From NCBI RefSeq assembly GCF_002844195.1, contig NZ_PEND01000008.1, positions 1 to 64,000 on the forward strand: a stretch of 64,000 nt of DNA. Reading direction: 5' to 3'. Both the position numbers and the translations under genes were made by a program. Positions 32,099 to 41,614 of the stretch are shown piece after piece. Below the pieces are notes generated by a model. That model did no database searches and was not told where the DNA came from. It saw only the letters and a program-made list of their open reading frames with translations. Position 1 is the first letter of the stretch. Each line of letters begins with the position of its first letter. The DNA comes from Halegenticoccus soli. GTDB taxonomy: Archaea > Halobacteriota > Halobacteria > Halobacteriales > Haloferacaceae.

Positions 32099-33760
32099 AT
32101 GAGCTCGGACGCCGCCGAGAGCGCGGAGACCGACGCCTTCGCGGCGGTGTGCGAGGAGCTCGCCGAGCGCATCGTCGCGGGCGAGGTCGGTCGCGACGAC
32201 CTCGAATCGGAGAAGCTGAAGGTGTGCTCGGAGTTCTCCGCGCCGAAAGTGCCGAAGAACGCGGACATCCTGAAGCACGCGCCCGACGCCCACCGCGACG
32301 ACGTGAAGGAGGTCGTCCGCCGAAAGCCCGTCCGGACCGCCTCCGGCGTCTCGCCGGTGGCGATCATGACGAGCCCGCACATGTGCCCCCACGGGAAGTG
32401 TCTGTACTGCCCCGGCGGCCCGGCCTCGGAGTTCCCCTCCTCGCAGAGCTACACCGGCCACGAGCCGGCCGCTGCGCGGGGCGTCCAGAACGATTACGAC
32501 CCCTACGGGCAGGTGACGCTCCGGCTCGAACAGCTGCGACACATCGGCCACCCCGTGGACAAGGTCGAGCTCATCCTCATGGGCGGGACGATGACCGCCA
32601 GGAGCCACGACTACCAGGAGTGGTTCGTGAAGCGAGCGCTGGAGGCGATGAACGACTACGACCTCTCGGCGGAGCCAGACCCGGCCGAGGATCGGAGCTT
32701 CAAGCCGGATCCGGAGGAGGTCGAGTTCCGCTACCTGGAGGACGTGATCGCCGAGAACGAGACGGCCGACGTGCGCAACGTCGGGACGACGTTCGAGACG
32801 AAGCCCGACTGGTGCGACCCCGAGCAGATCGACCGGATGCTCGACCTCGGCGCCACGAAGGTCGAGGTCGGGGTGCAGACCACCTACGAGCGCATCAACC
32901 GCGAGATGCACCGCGGACACGGCAACCGCGCGTCGAAGGACGCGAACCGCCGCCTGCGCGACGCGGCGTTCAAGGTCGGCTTCCACATGATGCCGGGCCA
33001 GCCGGGCATGACGAGGGAGATGTGCGTCGAGGACTTCCGCCAGCTGTTCGAGAACCCCGACTGGCGGCCCGACTACCTGAAGATCTACCCGACGCTCGTC
33101 GTCCGCGGGACGCGCGTCTACGACATGTGGCGGCGCGACGAGTACGAGCCGCTCACGAACGAGGAGGCGGCCGACCTCGTCGCGGAGGTGATGGGGATGA
33201 TCCCGAAGTACACCCGCCTCCAGCGCGTCCAGCGCGACATCCCCGCGGACTTCATCGACGCCGGGGTCTGGAAGTCGAACCTCCGACAGCTCGCCGAAAA
33301 GCGGGCCGAGGAGAAGGGGATCGAACTCCGGGACGTCCGCGCCCGCGAGGTCGGGATGAACGAGGAGGATCCCGACCCAGACGACGTCGAATTGGGCGTG
33401 CTGGAGTACGAGGCCGCCGGCGGCACCGAGCACTTCATCAGCTTCGAGGACGCGGAGCGGGACCTGCTCGTCGGCTTCTGCCGCCTGCGGTTCCCCGGCG
33501 ATCCGGTCCGGCGCGAGCTCCGGGACGCCGCGCTCGTCCGCGAGCTCCACGTCTACGGCAGCGAGGCCGGTATCGGCGCGGGGGAGGGCGACTGGCAGCA
33601 CAGGGGCTACGGCCGGAAGCTCATCCGGAAAGCCGAGGAACTCGCCGCCGACGCCGGCTACGACAAGGTGAGCGTCATCTCCGGCATCGGAGTCCGGCGG
33701 TACTACCGCGACAAACTGGGGTACTACCAGGACGGTCCGTACGTGAGCAAGCGGCTCTGA
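32099..33760 (+). CDS. elp3: tRNA uridine(34) modification enzyme Elp3
   Basis: Archaeal Elp3 of 553 residues. The radical SAM domain has CPHGKCLYCPGG for the 4Fe-4S cluster, followed by motifs HPVDKVELILMGGT and KVEVGVQTTYERI. The C-terminal GNAT domain contains GYGRKLIRKAEELAADAGY and RRYYRDKLGYYQDGPYV. It forms the carboxymethyl group on wobble uridine 34 of several tRNAs using acetyl-CoA and SAM. The length is normal and all key cysteines are present. An 11-codon ORF precedes it directly. Confidence 0.96.
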   Translation: MSSDAAESAETDAFAAVCEELAERIVAGEVGRDDLESEKLKVCSEFSAPKVPKNADILKHAPDAHRDDVKEVVRRKPVRTASGVSPVAIMTSPHMCPHGKCLYCPGGPASEFPSSQSYTGHEPAAARGVQNDYDPYGQVTLRLEQLRHIGHPVDKVELILMGGTMTARSHDYQEWFVKRALEAMNDYDLSAEPDPAEDRSFKPDPEEVEFRYLEDVIAENETADVRNVGTTFETKPDWCDPEQIDRMLDLGATKVEVGVQTTYERINREMHRGHGNRASKDANRRLRDAAFKVGFHMMPGQPGMTREMCVEDFRQLFENPDWRPDYLKIYPTLVVRGTRVYDMWRRDEYEPLTNEEAADLVAEVMGMIPKYTRLQRVQRDIPADFIDAGVWKSNLRQLAEKRAEEKGIELRDVRAREVGMNEEDPDPDDVELGVLEYEAAGGTEHFISFEDAERDLLVGFCRLRFPGDPVRRELRDAALVRELHVYGSEAGIGAGEGDWQHRGYGRKLIRKAEELAADAGYDKVSVISGIGVRRYYRDKLGYYQDGPYVSKRL

Positions 33761-33891
33761 CCGCGAGCGAGACGGTTAGGAGATCGGTTTTTGGTCCAGC
33801 TTTTGCCGAACGACCGAGCGCAGCGAGGGAGTGCAGCGCAAAAGCTCGTCGTGAGCGGATATATTTTCGTTCCTCCCTGCGATCCGACCGT

Positions 33892-34341
33892 ATGAGCGAT
33901 GACACCCCCGCAGATCGCCTCCGCGAGAACGCGACCGAAATCGCGTCCGTTCTCGTCACCGGTCTCTGGCTCGCCGCCCTCGTTTCCGGCCAGAGCTGGT
34001 GGTTCGGGGCGCTTTTCTTCGGATACTTCGTCGTCGTGCCGATCGTCGCCCTCCTGTCCGGAGACGATGACGACAGACGGGAGTGGTGGGACGACGACTG
34101 GTGGGACGGCGATTGGTGGAGCGACTGGTGGGGATCGTCGAAGGCCGAGACGGACGGGACGCGCGCGCCCGCAGAATTGAACGAGACGAGTGAGACGCCG
34201 CTGGAAACGCTGCGGCGACGGTACGCCGCGGGGGAACTGACCGACGCGCAGTTCGAGCGAAAGCTGGAGGTGCTGCTCGAAACGGAGACGCTCGAAAACG
34301 TCGAAGAACGCGCCGCCCGCGAGCGAGTTCGCGAACGGTGA
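33892..34341 (+). CDS. Membrane protein with C-terminal SHOCT domain
   Basis: 149 residues. Two hydrophobic helices (residues 17-60) come first, then a stretch very rich in Trp and Asp (WWDDDWWDGDWWSDWWG), then a C-terminal SHOCT motif (LETLRRRYAAGELTDAQFERKLEVLLETE), which is a short oligomerisation module. Function unknown. A TATA-like GATATATTTT lies about 30 bp upstream. Confidence 0.8.
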   Translation: MSDDTPADRLRENATEIASVLVTGLWLAALVSGQSWWFGALFFGYFVVVPIVALLSGDDDDRREWWDDDWWDGDWWSDWWGSSKAETDGTRAPAELNETSETPLETLRRRYAAGELTDAQFERKLEVLLETETLENVEERAARERVRER

Positions 34342-34411
34342 CGCTGCGAGCGGGCGGTCAGAGCGGCGACGGCGGGGACGCGTCGTCGCCGGGCGATCTC
34401 CCCGGCAGCCG

Positions 34412-35086
34412 TCAGTAGTCCGCACGGTACCGTCCCCAGTCCAACTTCAGGTAGTGGTACAGCGTTCCGGTGAGCCCCAGTTCCCCGATCCGCCGCGGCG
34501 ACGTTTCCACGAGCACGTCCGGGTGGTAGGCGGTCTCCCCGTAGGCCGCCAGCCGGCGGCTGAACGCCGTGTCCTCGTTCGGGACGTTCGGGAAGCCGCC
34601 GACCTCGCGGTAGGCGCCGCTCTCGACGAAGAAGTTGAAGCCGGGGAGGATCGGAGCCGAGAGCCGGGGGAAGACGCGGTTGATCGTCGCCTCCATGACC
34701 GCCGGCCGGAGGCCCGGCATCCGACAGCGCGACGACGCGGCGACGAGGTCGCGCTCGCGGACGAACGACAGCATCGCGTCGAGGTAGTTCGGTTCGACGA
34801 CCGTGTCCGCGTCGACGAACGCGTACCAGTCGCCGGCCGCGTGCCGAGCGCCGAGGTGGCGGGCGTCGCCGATCCCGCGCCCGCGGTTGTCGTACACGTC
34901 CGCCCCGTACGCCGCGGCGATTTCGGGCGTCTCGTCCTCGCTCGCGCCGTCGACGACGACGAGTTCGTACTCGACGTCGGTGTCCATCGCCCGAACGCTC
35001 GCGAGCGTCGAGGGGAGGTACGCCGCCTCGTCGCGCGCGGGGACGATGACGCTCACCGTCGGTTCGTCGGGCGTCTCGGTCCACAT
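34412..35086 (-). CDS. Family 2 glycosyltransferase
   Basis: 224 residues in the GT-A fold. It starts VSVIVPARDEAAYLPSTLAS and has DGASEDETPEIAA, the DxD-like nucleotide-sugar motif WYAFVDADTVVEP and GGFPNVPNEDTAFSRRL (the ED catalytic-base region). No transmembrane helix is seen, so it is soluble or peripheral. The donor and acceptor are unknown. It is not near the large glycan cluster at 46-61 kb. Start at the ATG at 35086. Confidence 0.88.
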   Translation of the reverse strand: MWTETPDEPTVSVIVPARDEAAYLPSTLASVRAMDTDVEYELVVVDGASEDETPEIAAAYGADVYDNRGRGIGDARHLGARHAAGDWYAFVDADTVVEPNYLDAMLSFVRERDLVAASSRCRMPGLRPAVMEATINRVFPRLSAPILPGFNFFVESGAYREVGGFPNVPNEDTAFSRRLAAYGETAYHPDVLVETSPRRIGELGLTGTLYHYLKLDWGRYRADY

Positions 35087-35267
35087 CGTCGAGCACGTAC
35101 AGCGGGACCGCGCTAATGGCTTGTGCCCGAACGGGTCGCCCGATCCGGGCGGACGGCGATGACGAACGCGACAGCGGACGACGAGCGCGGATCGGAACGC
35201 GACGGGTGAGCGCAAATCCGAGCGAGGGGGCCGCGATCGGCTACCGTCCGCGACGATCGAGCGCGAA

Positions 35268-36044
35268 TCAGACCGCGAACACGGTGTCGACGACCATCAT
35301 CGTCACGAAGCCCGAGACGAACGTGAGGGTCGAGAGGTCGGCGTAGCCGTGCCCGTGGCTCGACGGGATCACCTCCCGGAAGATGACGGCCATCATCGCG
35401 CCGGCGGCGACCCCCGCGGCGAACGGGAAGACCCCGGTCACCAGTTCGACGAGGAGAAAGCCGACGAGCGCCGCGAGCGGCTCCGGAACCCCGCCGGAGG
35501 CCGTGGTGTAGAGGAGGGTTTTCGCCCTCGGGACGCCGGCTTGCACGGCGGGCACGGCCATCGCGAACCCGTCGGGGACGTTCTGGATGGCGATCGCCAG
35601 CGCGACGGCGAGGCCGACGCCCTCCAGCCCGCTGGCGAAGGCGATGCCGACCGCGAGCCCCTCCGGAACGTTGTGGATCGTGATCGCCCCGCCGATGAGC
35701 AGCGCCCGGCGGAGCGGCGTCTCGGTCGATCCGTCGCCGACGGGGCCGTGCGGCCGCTCCGCGCCCACCTCCTCGTGGAGGTGCGGGACGAGGCGGTTGA
35801 CCGCGAGGAGGAACCCGCCGCCGACGAACACGCCAGCGATGACCTCGGACAGCGACCCGAGTTCCAACCCCGGGAGGATGAGCGCGAACACCGCGGCGCC
35901 GAACATGATGCCGGCCGCGAGGCCGAGCGCGCCGTCGTAGATCCGGTGGCTGATCCGGGTGGTGGCAAAGAGCGGGAGCGCGCCGATTCCGGTCGCGCCG
36001 CCGGCGAGGAGCGAGACGACGAGAACGTCGGTGAGCGTTGCCAT
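35268..36044 (-). CDS. ZIP family divalent metal transporter
   Basis: 258 residues with eight helices. The metal-binding motif HNVPEG lies in helix 4 and NVPDGFAMAVPA in helix 5. The loop between helices 3 and 4 is rich in His, Glu and Pro (HLHEEVGAERPHG), as expected of a ZIP. It would move zinc, iron or manganese into the cytoplasm. Start at the ATG MATLTDVLV, preferred to longer alternatives. It is divergent from the HAD hydrolase gene. Confidence 0.93.
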   Translation of the reverse strand: MATLTDVLVVSLLAGGATGIGALPLFATTRISHRIYDGALGLAAGIMFGAAVFALILPGLELGSLSEVIAGVFVGGGFLLAVNRLVPHLHEEVGAERPHGPVGDGSTETPLRRALLIGGAITIHNVPEGLAVGIAFASGLEGVGLAVALAIAIQNVPDGFAMAVPAVQAGVPRAKTLLYTTASGGVPEPLAALVGFLLVELVTGVFPFAAGVAAGAMMAVIFREVIPSSHGHGYADLSTLTFVSGFVTMMVVDTVFAV

Positions 36045-36157
36045 CCACTCGGAACTGTTCGCCCGGAGGTAAAACACTCACTGACGCGGTGTCCGGACGG
36101 GCGGCGGCGCTGACGTCGGGGCCGGTAATTAAGCGCGCGGAACCCGACTTCGCGGGT

Positions 36158-36829
36158 ATGCCCGAGGCACTCTGCTTCGACATGTACGGCACGCTGTGCG
36201 ACACGCAGGCGGTCACGACGACGCTCCGCGAGCGCGTGGACGCCCCCGACCGGCTCGTGAGCGAGATCGCGCGCACGTGGCGGGACAGGCAACTGGAGTA
36301 CATGTTCCGCGCCGACGCGATGGACGCCTACCGGCCGCTTTCGGAGCTGACGGTCGACGCGCTCGAGTACGCTCTCGACTTCTACGGTCACGACCTCTCC
36401 GGCGGGGAGATCGAGGCGGTGATGGGAGCGTACCGCGACCTCGATCCGTTCGACGACACGCTCGACGCGCTGGCGTCGATCGAGGACGCCGGTCTCGACA
36501 CGGCGGTGTTCTCGAACGGCGATCCGGAGATGCTCGAACCGCTGGCGGCGAACGCCGGAATCGACGAGCACGTCGACGAGGTGATCAGCGCGGACGGGGC
36601 GGGGACGTACAAGCCCGACCCGGCCGCCTACGCCCACGCCGCGGACAGACTCGGCCGCGACCGCTCCGAGTGCTGGCTCGTGTCGTCGAACGTCTGGGAC
36701 GCGGTCGGCGCGACGGAGGCGGGGATGGGTGCGGCCTGGGTGAATCGGTCGAACGAGCCGTACGACCCCTTCGCCGACGAGCCGAACGCGGTCGTTCGGT
36801 CGCTGTCGGAACTCGTCGACGAGCTCTGA
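36158..36829 (+). CDS. HAD family hydrolase, haloacid dehalogenase type II-like
   Basis: 223 residues. Motif I is FDMYGTLCDT with the nucleophile Asp8, motif II is VFSNGDPEML, motif III is YKPDPAAY and motif IV is SSNVWDAVGA. The type II L-2-haloacid dehalogenase subfamily has this Tyr-containing motif and cap, but HAD members often prove to be phosphatases. A TATA-like GTAATTAAGC lies at about 36124-36133. Confidence 0.9.
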   Translation: MPEALCFDMYGTLCDTQAVTTTLRERVDAPDRLVSEIARTWRDRQLEYMFRADAMDAYRPLSELTVDALEYALDFYGHDLSGGEIEAVMGAYRDLDPFDDTLDALASIEDAGLDTAVFSNGDPEMLEPLAANAGIDEHVDEVISADGAGTYKPDPAAYAHAADRLGRDRSECWLVSSNVWDAVGATEAGMGAAWVNRSNEPYDPFADEPNAVVRSLSELVDEL

Positions 36830-36910
36830 GCGGGCGACGGACCGGGTCGGCAGGGCGGGTCGCCGAGGTGGGCCGCCGGGGTGGGTCGCCGGAACGGGGC
36901 GAGACGGGAC

Positions 36911-36957
36911 GAACGCAGACGGAACGGGACGAAGCGAGGCGAACGCAGACGGAACGG
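36911..36957 (+). repeat. Short direct repeat in spacer
   Basis: GAACGCAGACGGAACGG occurs at 36911-36927 and again at 36941-36957, 30 bp apart, in the gene-free spacer between the HAD gene and the 42-aa gene. No function is apparent. Confidence 0.5.
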
Positions 36958-37051
36958 TGCCCCGCGAGGCGGTCCGTCGACGCGACGCCGCCGTGGGAAA
37001 CAGTTATTTTCACGGATTCAGTAGTTTGATCCGGAATCGAGGTGCGAGCGC

Positions 37052-37180
37052 ATGCCCATCGTTCCCCACTACCCATCGGACGAACCGGAGGACGAGGAGC
37101 GAGCGCCGGACATCGACGAGATCGTCGACCGGATCGTGAACGGCGGGGACTCCCCCTCGCCACCGCCGACCGGCGCGTGA
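37052..37180 (+). CDS. Small acidic protein (42 aa)
   Basis: 42 residues, MPIVPHYPSDEPEDEERAP then a short helix DIDEIVDRIVNGG and a Pro-rich end. It begins 36 bp after an AT-rich TTATTTTCAC that could be a TATA box, and it ends 61 bp before rqcH. Codon usage is haloarchaeal. No family recognised. Confidence 0.5.
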   Translation: MPIVPHYPSDEPEDEERAPDIDEIVDRIVNGGDSPSPPPTGA

Positions 37181-37241
37181 GACGACGCTCGCCCCGTCCG
37201 ACAACGACACGCCTTTTCCGTCGCCGCGGGTAGGCGGGGGT

Positions 37242-39428
37242 ATGGACCCGAAGCGGGAGCTTTCGAGCGTCGACCTCGCCGCCCTCGTCACGGAGCTTGG
37301 CCGCTACGAGGGCGCGAAGGTCGACAAGGCGTACCTCTACGGCGACGACCTGTTGCGGCTGAAGCTGCGCGACTTCGACCGCGGTCGGGTCGAACTGCTG
37401 ATCGAGGTCGGGGACGTGAAGCGGGCCCACGTCGCCGCCCCCGAGCGCGTCCCCGACGCGCCCGGCCGGCCGCCGAACTTCGCCATGATGCTGCGGAACC
37501 GCCTCTCGGGTGCGGACTTCGCCGGGGTCGAGCAGTACGAGTTCGACCGCATCCTCGTGTTCCACTTCGAGCGCGAGGACGCCGACACGCACGTCGTCGC
37601 CGAGCTGTTCGGACAGGGCAACGTCGCCGTGCTCGACGAAAACCGCGAGGTCGTGAGCAGCCTCGAGACGGTCCGCCTGAAGTCGCGGACGGTCGCGCCC
37701 GGGTCGCAGTACGAGTTCCCCACCTCCCGCGTCAACCCGCTCGCGGTGAGCTACGACGCCTTCGCGGCGAAGATGGAGCAGTCCGACACCGACGTGGTGC
37801 GGACGCTCGCGACGCAGCTCAACTTCGGCGGCCTGTACGCCGAGGAGGTGTGCACCCGCGCCGGGGTGGAGAAGACGCTCGCCATCGAGGACGCCGACGG
37901 CGAGGTGTACCGGAAGCTCCACGACGCGATCGAGCGGCTCAAGGAGCCGCTTCGGACGGGCGAGTTCGATCCCCGCGTGTACGAAGCGCCCGTCGACGGG
38001 GGCGGGAGCGGAGACGACGGTGGGAGCGGAAACGGAGGCGGCGACGGCGATGGTGACGGCAGCGAGGAGGGCGGCGGAGCCGGTCGCGTCGTCGACGTGA
38101 CGCCCTTTCCCCTGGAGGAGTACGCCGACCTCAACAGCGTCGCGTTCGACTCGTTCAACGCCGCGCTCGACGAGTACTTCTACCGGCTTGACCGCTCCGA
38201 GGACGGGGACAAGGGCGGGGCCGACCGCCCCGACTTCGAGGCCCAGATCGCAAAGCAAAAGCGAATCATCGAACAGCAGCGCGGCGCGATCGAGGGGTTC
38301 GAGGAGCAGGCGCAGGCCGAACGCGAGAAGGCCGAGCTCCTGTACGCGAACTACGAACTGGTCGACGAGATCCTCTCGACGGTCCGCGGCGCGCGCGAGG
38401 AGGGGGTTCCGTGGGCCGAGATCGCGGAGAAGCTCGAAGCGGGCGCGGAGCGGGGGATCCCCGCGGCCGAGGCGGTCGTCGACGTCGACGGATCGGCCGG
38501 GACGGTGACGGTCGAGATCGAGGGACACCGGATCGACCTGGACGCGTCGACCGGCGTGGAGAAGAACGCCGACCGCCTCTACACCGAGGCGAAGCGAATC
38601 GAGGAGAAGAAGGAGGGCGCCCTCGCGGCCGTCGAAGACACCCGCGAGGAGTTGAAGGCGGTCGAGAAGCGGCGCGACGCGTGGGAGGCCGACGACGAGG
38701 ACGGGGAGGACGACGAGGACGAGGGGCCGAGGGAGGTCGACTGGCTCTCGCGGTCGTCGATCCCGATCCGGCGGGACGAACAGTGGTACGAGCGGTTCCG
38801 CTGGTTCCGCACGAGCGACGGCTTTCTCGTCATCGGCGGGCGCAACGCCGATCAGAACGAGGAGATCGTGAAGAAGTACCTGAACCCGAACGACCTGTTC
38901 TTCCACGCGCAGGCGCACGGCGGGCCGGTCACGGTCGTTAAGGCCACCGGACCGAGCGAGCCCGCGCGGGACGTCGAGATCCCCGAGCGGAGCCGGGAGG
39001 AGGCCGCCCAGTTCGCCGTCTCCTACTCGTCGGTCTGGAAGGACGGGCGGTTCGCCGGCGACGCGTACGTGGTCACGCCGGATCAGGTGTCGAAGACGCC
39101 CGAGAGCGGCGAGTACGTCGAGAAGGGCGGGTTCGTCATCCGGGGCGACCGGACGTACTACCGCGACGTGGCCGTCGGCGTCGCGGTCGGCGTGGCCTGC
39201 GAGCCCGAGACGCGGGTGCTCGGCGGACCGCCCTCGGCGGTCGAACCGCGGACGGAGACGTCGATCCGGCTCGAACCCGGCCGGTACGCGCAGAACGACG
39301 CCGCGAAGATGTGCTATCGGGAGTTCAGAAAGCGGTTCGCCGACCAGTCGTTCGTCCGCAAGGTGGCGAGCCCGGATCGGATCCAGGAGTTCCTCCCGGC
39401 CGGCGGCAGCGAGATCGTCGAGGACTGA
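37242..39428 (+). CDS. rqcH: Ribosome rescue protein RqcH (NFACT family)
   Basis: 728 residues. The N-terminal NFACT-N domain starts KRELSSVDLAALVTELGRYEGAKVDKAYLY. A central coiled-coil follows (EAQIAKQKRIIEQQRGAIEGFEEQAQAEREKAELLY region), then the C-terminal NFACT-R (DUF814) domain with FRWFRTSDGFLVIGGRNADQNEEIVKKYL. The protein binds stalled 60S/50S-peptidyl-tRNA complexes and adds C-terminal tails (alanine tailing in bacteria and archaea). A Gly-Asp-rich linker (residues about 248-275) separates the domains. pelA, another ribosome rescue factor, lies 3 kb downstream. Confidence 0.95.
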   Translation: MDPKRELSSVDLAALVTELGRYEGAKVDKAYLYGDDLLRLKLRDFDRGRVELLIEVGDVKRAHVAAPERVPDAPGRPPNFAMMLRNRLSGADFAGVEQYEFDRILVFHFEREDADTHVVAELFGQGNVAVLDENREVVSSLETVRLKSRTVAPGSQYEFPTSRVNPLAVSYDAFAAKMEQSDTDVVRTLATQLNFGGLYAEEVCTRAGVEKTLAIEDADGEVYRKLHDAIERLKEPLRTGEFDPRVYEAPVDGGGSGDDGGSGNGGGDGDGDGSEEGGGAGRVVDVTPFPLEEYADLNSVAFDSFNAALDEYFYRLDRSEDGDKGGADRPDFEAQIAKQKRIIEQQRGAIEGFEEQAQAEREKAELLYANYELVDEILSTVRGAREEGVPWAEIAEKLEAGAERGIPAAEAVVDVDGSAGTVTVEIEGHRIDLDASTGVEKNADRLYTEAKRIEEKKEGALAAVEDTREELKAVEKRRDAWEADDEDGEDDEDEGPREVDWLSRSSIPIRRDEQWYERFRWFRTSDGFLVIGGRNADQNEEIVKKYLNPNDLFFHAQAHGGPVTVVKATGPSEPARDVEIPERSREEAAQFAVSYSSVWKDGRFAGDAYVVTPDQVSKTPESGEYVEKGGFVIRGDRTYYRDVAVGVAVGVACEPETRVLGGPPSAVEPRTETSIRLEPGRYAQNDAAKMCYREFRKRFADQSFVRKVASPDRIQEFLPAGGSEIVED

Positions 39429-39580
39429 CACGGATAATCTCGCGCTACGGGCGTTGTATCGACGAATTTCCGGAGCTCCGGAGAAATGCTTATCGTCTCA
39501 GCGGTAGTACCTGTCCGGCGAGAACTACCGCTGTAGCGAAACCGACCGGGCCGGCGGAGACTACGTTCTCGGAAACATCC

Positions 39581-40285
39581 ATGATTACCGAATCCATCAC
39601 CTACCTGCGGAACAGCGAGGACTGGGTAAAGACGGTCCTCATCGGAGGACTCCTGAGCCTCCTGAGCTTCCTCGTCGTCCCGACCTTCACGGTCATCGGC
39701 TACCTCCTGCGCGTCCTGCGTTCGACGATGCGCGGCGACGAGACGCCCCCCGAGTTCGGGGAGTGGGGCGACATGACCGTCGACGGCCTGAAGGGGTTCG
39801 TCATCGCGGCGGTGTACGGCCTCGTCCCCGTCGTCGTCGGCCTCGCGCTGGTGCTCTTCGGCGCCGTCGGCGCGTCGGTGGGCAACTCCGACGCGGCCGG
39901 CGTCTTCGGCGGGATCGTCGCGTTGATCGGCGCGCTGATCGCGCTCGTGCTCGGCCTCGCCGCCGCCTACGTCATCCCCGCCGCGCTGGCGAACTACGCC
40001 GAACACGACCGCCTCGGCGCGGGCTTCGCCGTCGGCGAACTCCGACCGGTGCTGACCTCCGGCACGTACGCGACCGGCTGGCTGTACGCCTTCGTGGTCG
40101 TCGTCGCCGGCGGGTTCGTCGCCGGGCTGCTGAACGTCGTCCCGCTCCTGGGCTTCGTCGTCGGCGCCTTCGTGACGTTCTACGCGGCCGTCGCCGCGTA
40201 CTACATCATCGGCCGGACCTGGGGGAAGCTCCACCCGGTCGAGATGCGCGACGAGGACGTGCTCGACGAGCAGCCCGTCGTCTGA
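39581..40285 (+). CDS. DUF4013 membrane protein, first of three
   Basis: 234 residues with five or six helices in the DUF4013 order. It has SEDWVKTVLIGGLLSLLSF, then RVLRSTMRGDETPPEFGEWGDMTVDGLKGF before a large loop, and ends GRTWGKLHPVEMRDEDVLDE. The charged RGDETPPEFGEW signature is the family hallmark. Function unknown. Two paralogues follow directly. Confidence 0.9.
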   Translation: MITESITYLRNSEDWVKTVLIGGLLSLLSFLVVPTFTVIGYLLRVLRSTMRGDETPPEFGEWGDMTVDGLKGFVIAAVYGLVPVVVGLALVLFGAVGASVGNSDAAGVFGGIVALIGALIALVLGLAAAYVIPAALANYAEHDRLGAGFAVGELRPVLTSGTYATGWLYAFVVVVAGGFVAGLLNVVPLLGFVVGAFVTFYAAVAAYYIIGRTWGKLHPVEMRDEDVLDEQPVV

Positions 40286-40327
40286 GGCCGCGGGATCCCG
40301 CGACGCCGTCGACGACTTGTCGACCCC

Positions 40328-40352
40328 GACGTTTTTCGAATCCGGCGCTTTT
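40328..40352 (+). terminator. Probable T-rich terminator
   Basis: Two runs of five T, in CGACGTTTTTCG and GGCGCTTTTTCG, lie 45-70 bp downstream of the first DUF4013 gene. Archaeal termination usually occurs at such U-runs. Confidence 0.45.
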
Positions 40353-40576
40353 TCGCTCCCGCGGGGTTCGCCCGTTCTATCGCCGACTCGATCACCCCCT
40401 CGGTTCGCCCGCCCTCATCGTTCGTCCGTCTCTGCGCCCGTCCACCGCCGAGGATCATCCGCCACCGCCGTTGATCCACCGACGCGGTTCGTCGCCGAAC
40501 TGCTCGGCGAGCGCCGGGTCAGAGTGCCGGCTGAGACACCGTTATGGTACCGCGGTCCCTCCCGGCGGACGAACCG

Positions 40577-41581
40577 ATGCTCACGGACGCTCTGAAGACC
40601 CCGGCGCGGACGGACGACGCCGCCTCGACCGTCCTGATCGGCGGCGCGCTGGCGCTCGTCTCGACCGTCGGGCCGCCGCTTTTCGTCGTCGGCCTCGCGT
40701 CGACCCCGCTGGCGCTCGCGTTCGCCCCCTTCGTCGCGCTGCCGCCCCTCGTCCTTCGGGGGTACCACGTCCGAGTGATCCGCGGCGGGCTCGACGGCGA
40801 CCCCGCGGCCCCGTCGTTCGTCCGGTGGGGCGGCCTCGTCGTCGACGGGGCGAAGTCGCTCCTGCTCAGCGTCGGCTACCTGCTCCCGGTCGCCGTCGCC
40901 GCCGGGATCGTCGCCGCCGCGGCGTCCGCCGTCGACGCGGGCGGGGTCGATTTCGGTCCCGTGGGCGCTCCTCTCGTTTCCGTGGGCGTCACCGTCGTCG
41001 GGCTGTTCGGCGTCGTCTACGGCCTCGCCTTCCTCTACGTTCGGCCGGCGGCGCTCGCCCTTTTCGCCGCGAGCGGCCGGCTCCGGGACGCGTTCTCGCC
41101 CCGACGAGTCCTCCGAGTCTGCCGCTCGGGGGATTACGTGACCGGCTGGCTCGTCGGAATCGGCGTGCTCGCGGTCGGCCTCGCCGTCGCCGTCCCGCTA
41201 CAACTGGTTCTCGTCGGCTTCGCCGTCGCGTTCTACGTCGAAGTCGCGGCCCACTCGGCCTACGGTCGCGGGGCGGCGTCGGCGCTCGGACGGGATTCGA
41301 GGGGGGCGATCGGCACCGGCGGGGTCGACGCGGGCGGGATCGACGGCGACGGAATCCCCGCAGACGGGATCGGTGCGGACAGGATCGGCGGCGACGGAAT
41401 GGAGGGAGCCGCCGATTCCCGAGTCCCGTCCGAGGCACCGCCGAGCGTTCAGACCGGGCGGACGGTCGGCTCACCGGCCGTCTCCGCGAATCGACGCGGC
41501 GGGACGGCGACGAACGGGCGGCAGACGGGGACCGCGGCCGACGGGTTCGTGTGGGACGACGCAGAAGACCCGGACGAATGA
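40577..41581 (+). CDS. DUF4013 membrane protein, second of three
   Basis: 334 residues. The DUF4013 region (residues 1-215) shows TDDAASTVLIGGALALVSTV, a degenerate loop (GGLDGDPAAPSFVRWGGLVVDGAKS) and repeated hydrophobic helices. It is followed by a low-complexity Gly/Asp/Ile tail with repeats of the GIxADGIGxDxIGGDG kind and a Ser/Pro-rich end, absent from the other two copies. Alternative start at the ATG at 40544. The next copy starts 33 bp later. Confidence 0.85.
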   Translation: MLTDALKTPARTDDAASTVLIGGALALVSTVGPPLFVVGLASTPLALAFAPFVALPPLVLRGYHVRVIRGGLDGDPAAPSFVRWGGLVVDGAKSLLLSVGYLLPVAVAAGIVAAAASAVDAGGVDFGPVGAPLVSVGVTVVGLFGVVYGLAFLYVRPAALALFAASGRLRDAFSPRRVLRVCRSGDYVTGWLVGIGVLAVGLAVAVPLQLVLVGFAVAFYVEVAAHSAYGRGAASALGRDSRGAIGTGGVDAGGIDGDGIPADGIGADRIGGDGMEGAADSRVPSEAPPSVQTGRTVGSPAVSANRRGGTATNGRQTGTAADGFVWDDAEDPDE

Positions 41582-41614
41582 GCCGGAACCGGAGCCGGCC
41601 GGCGGGGAGCGGCG

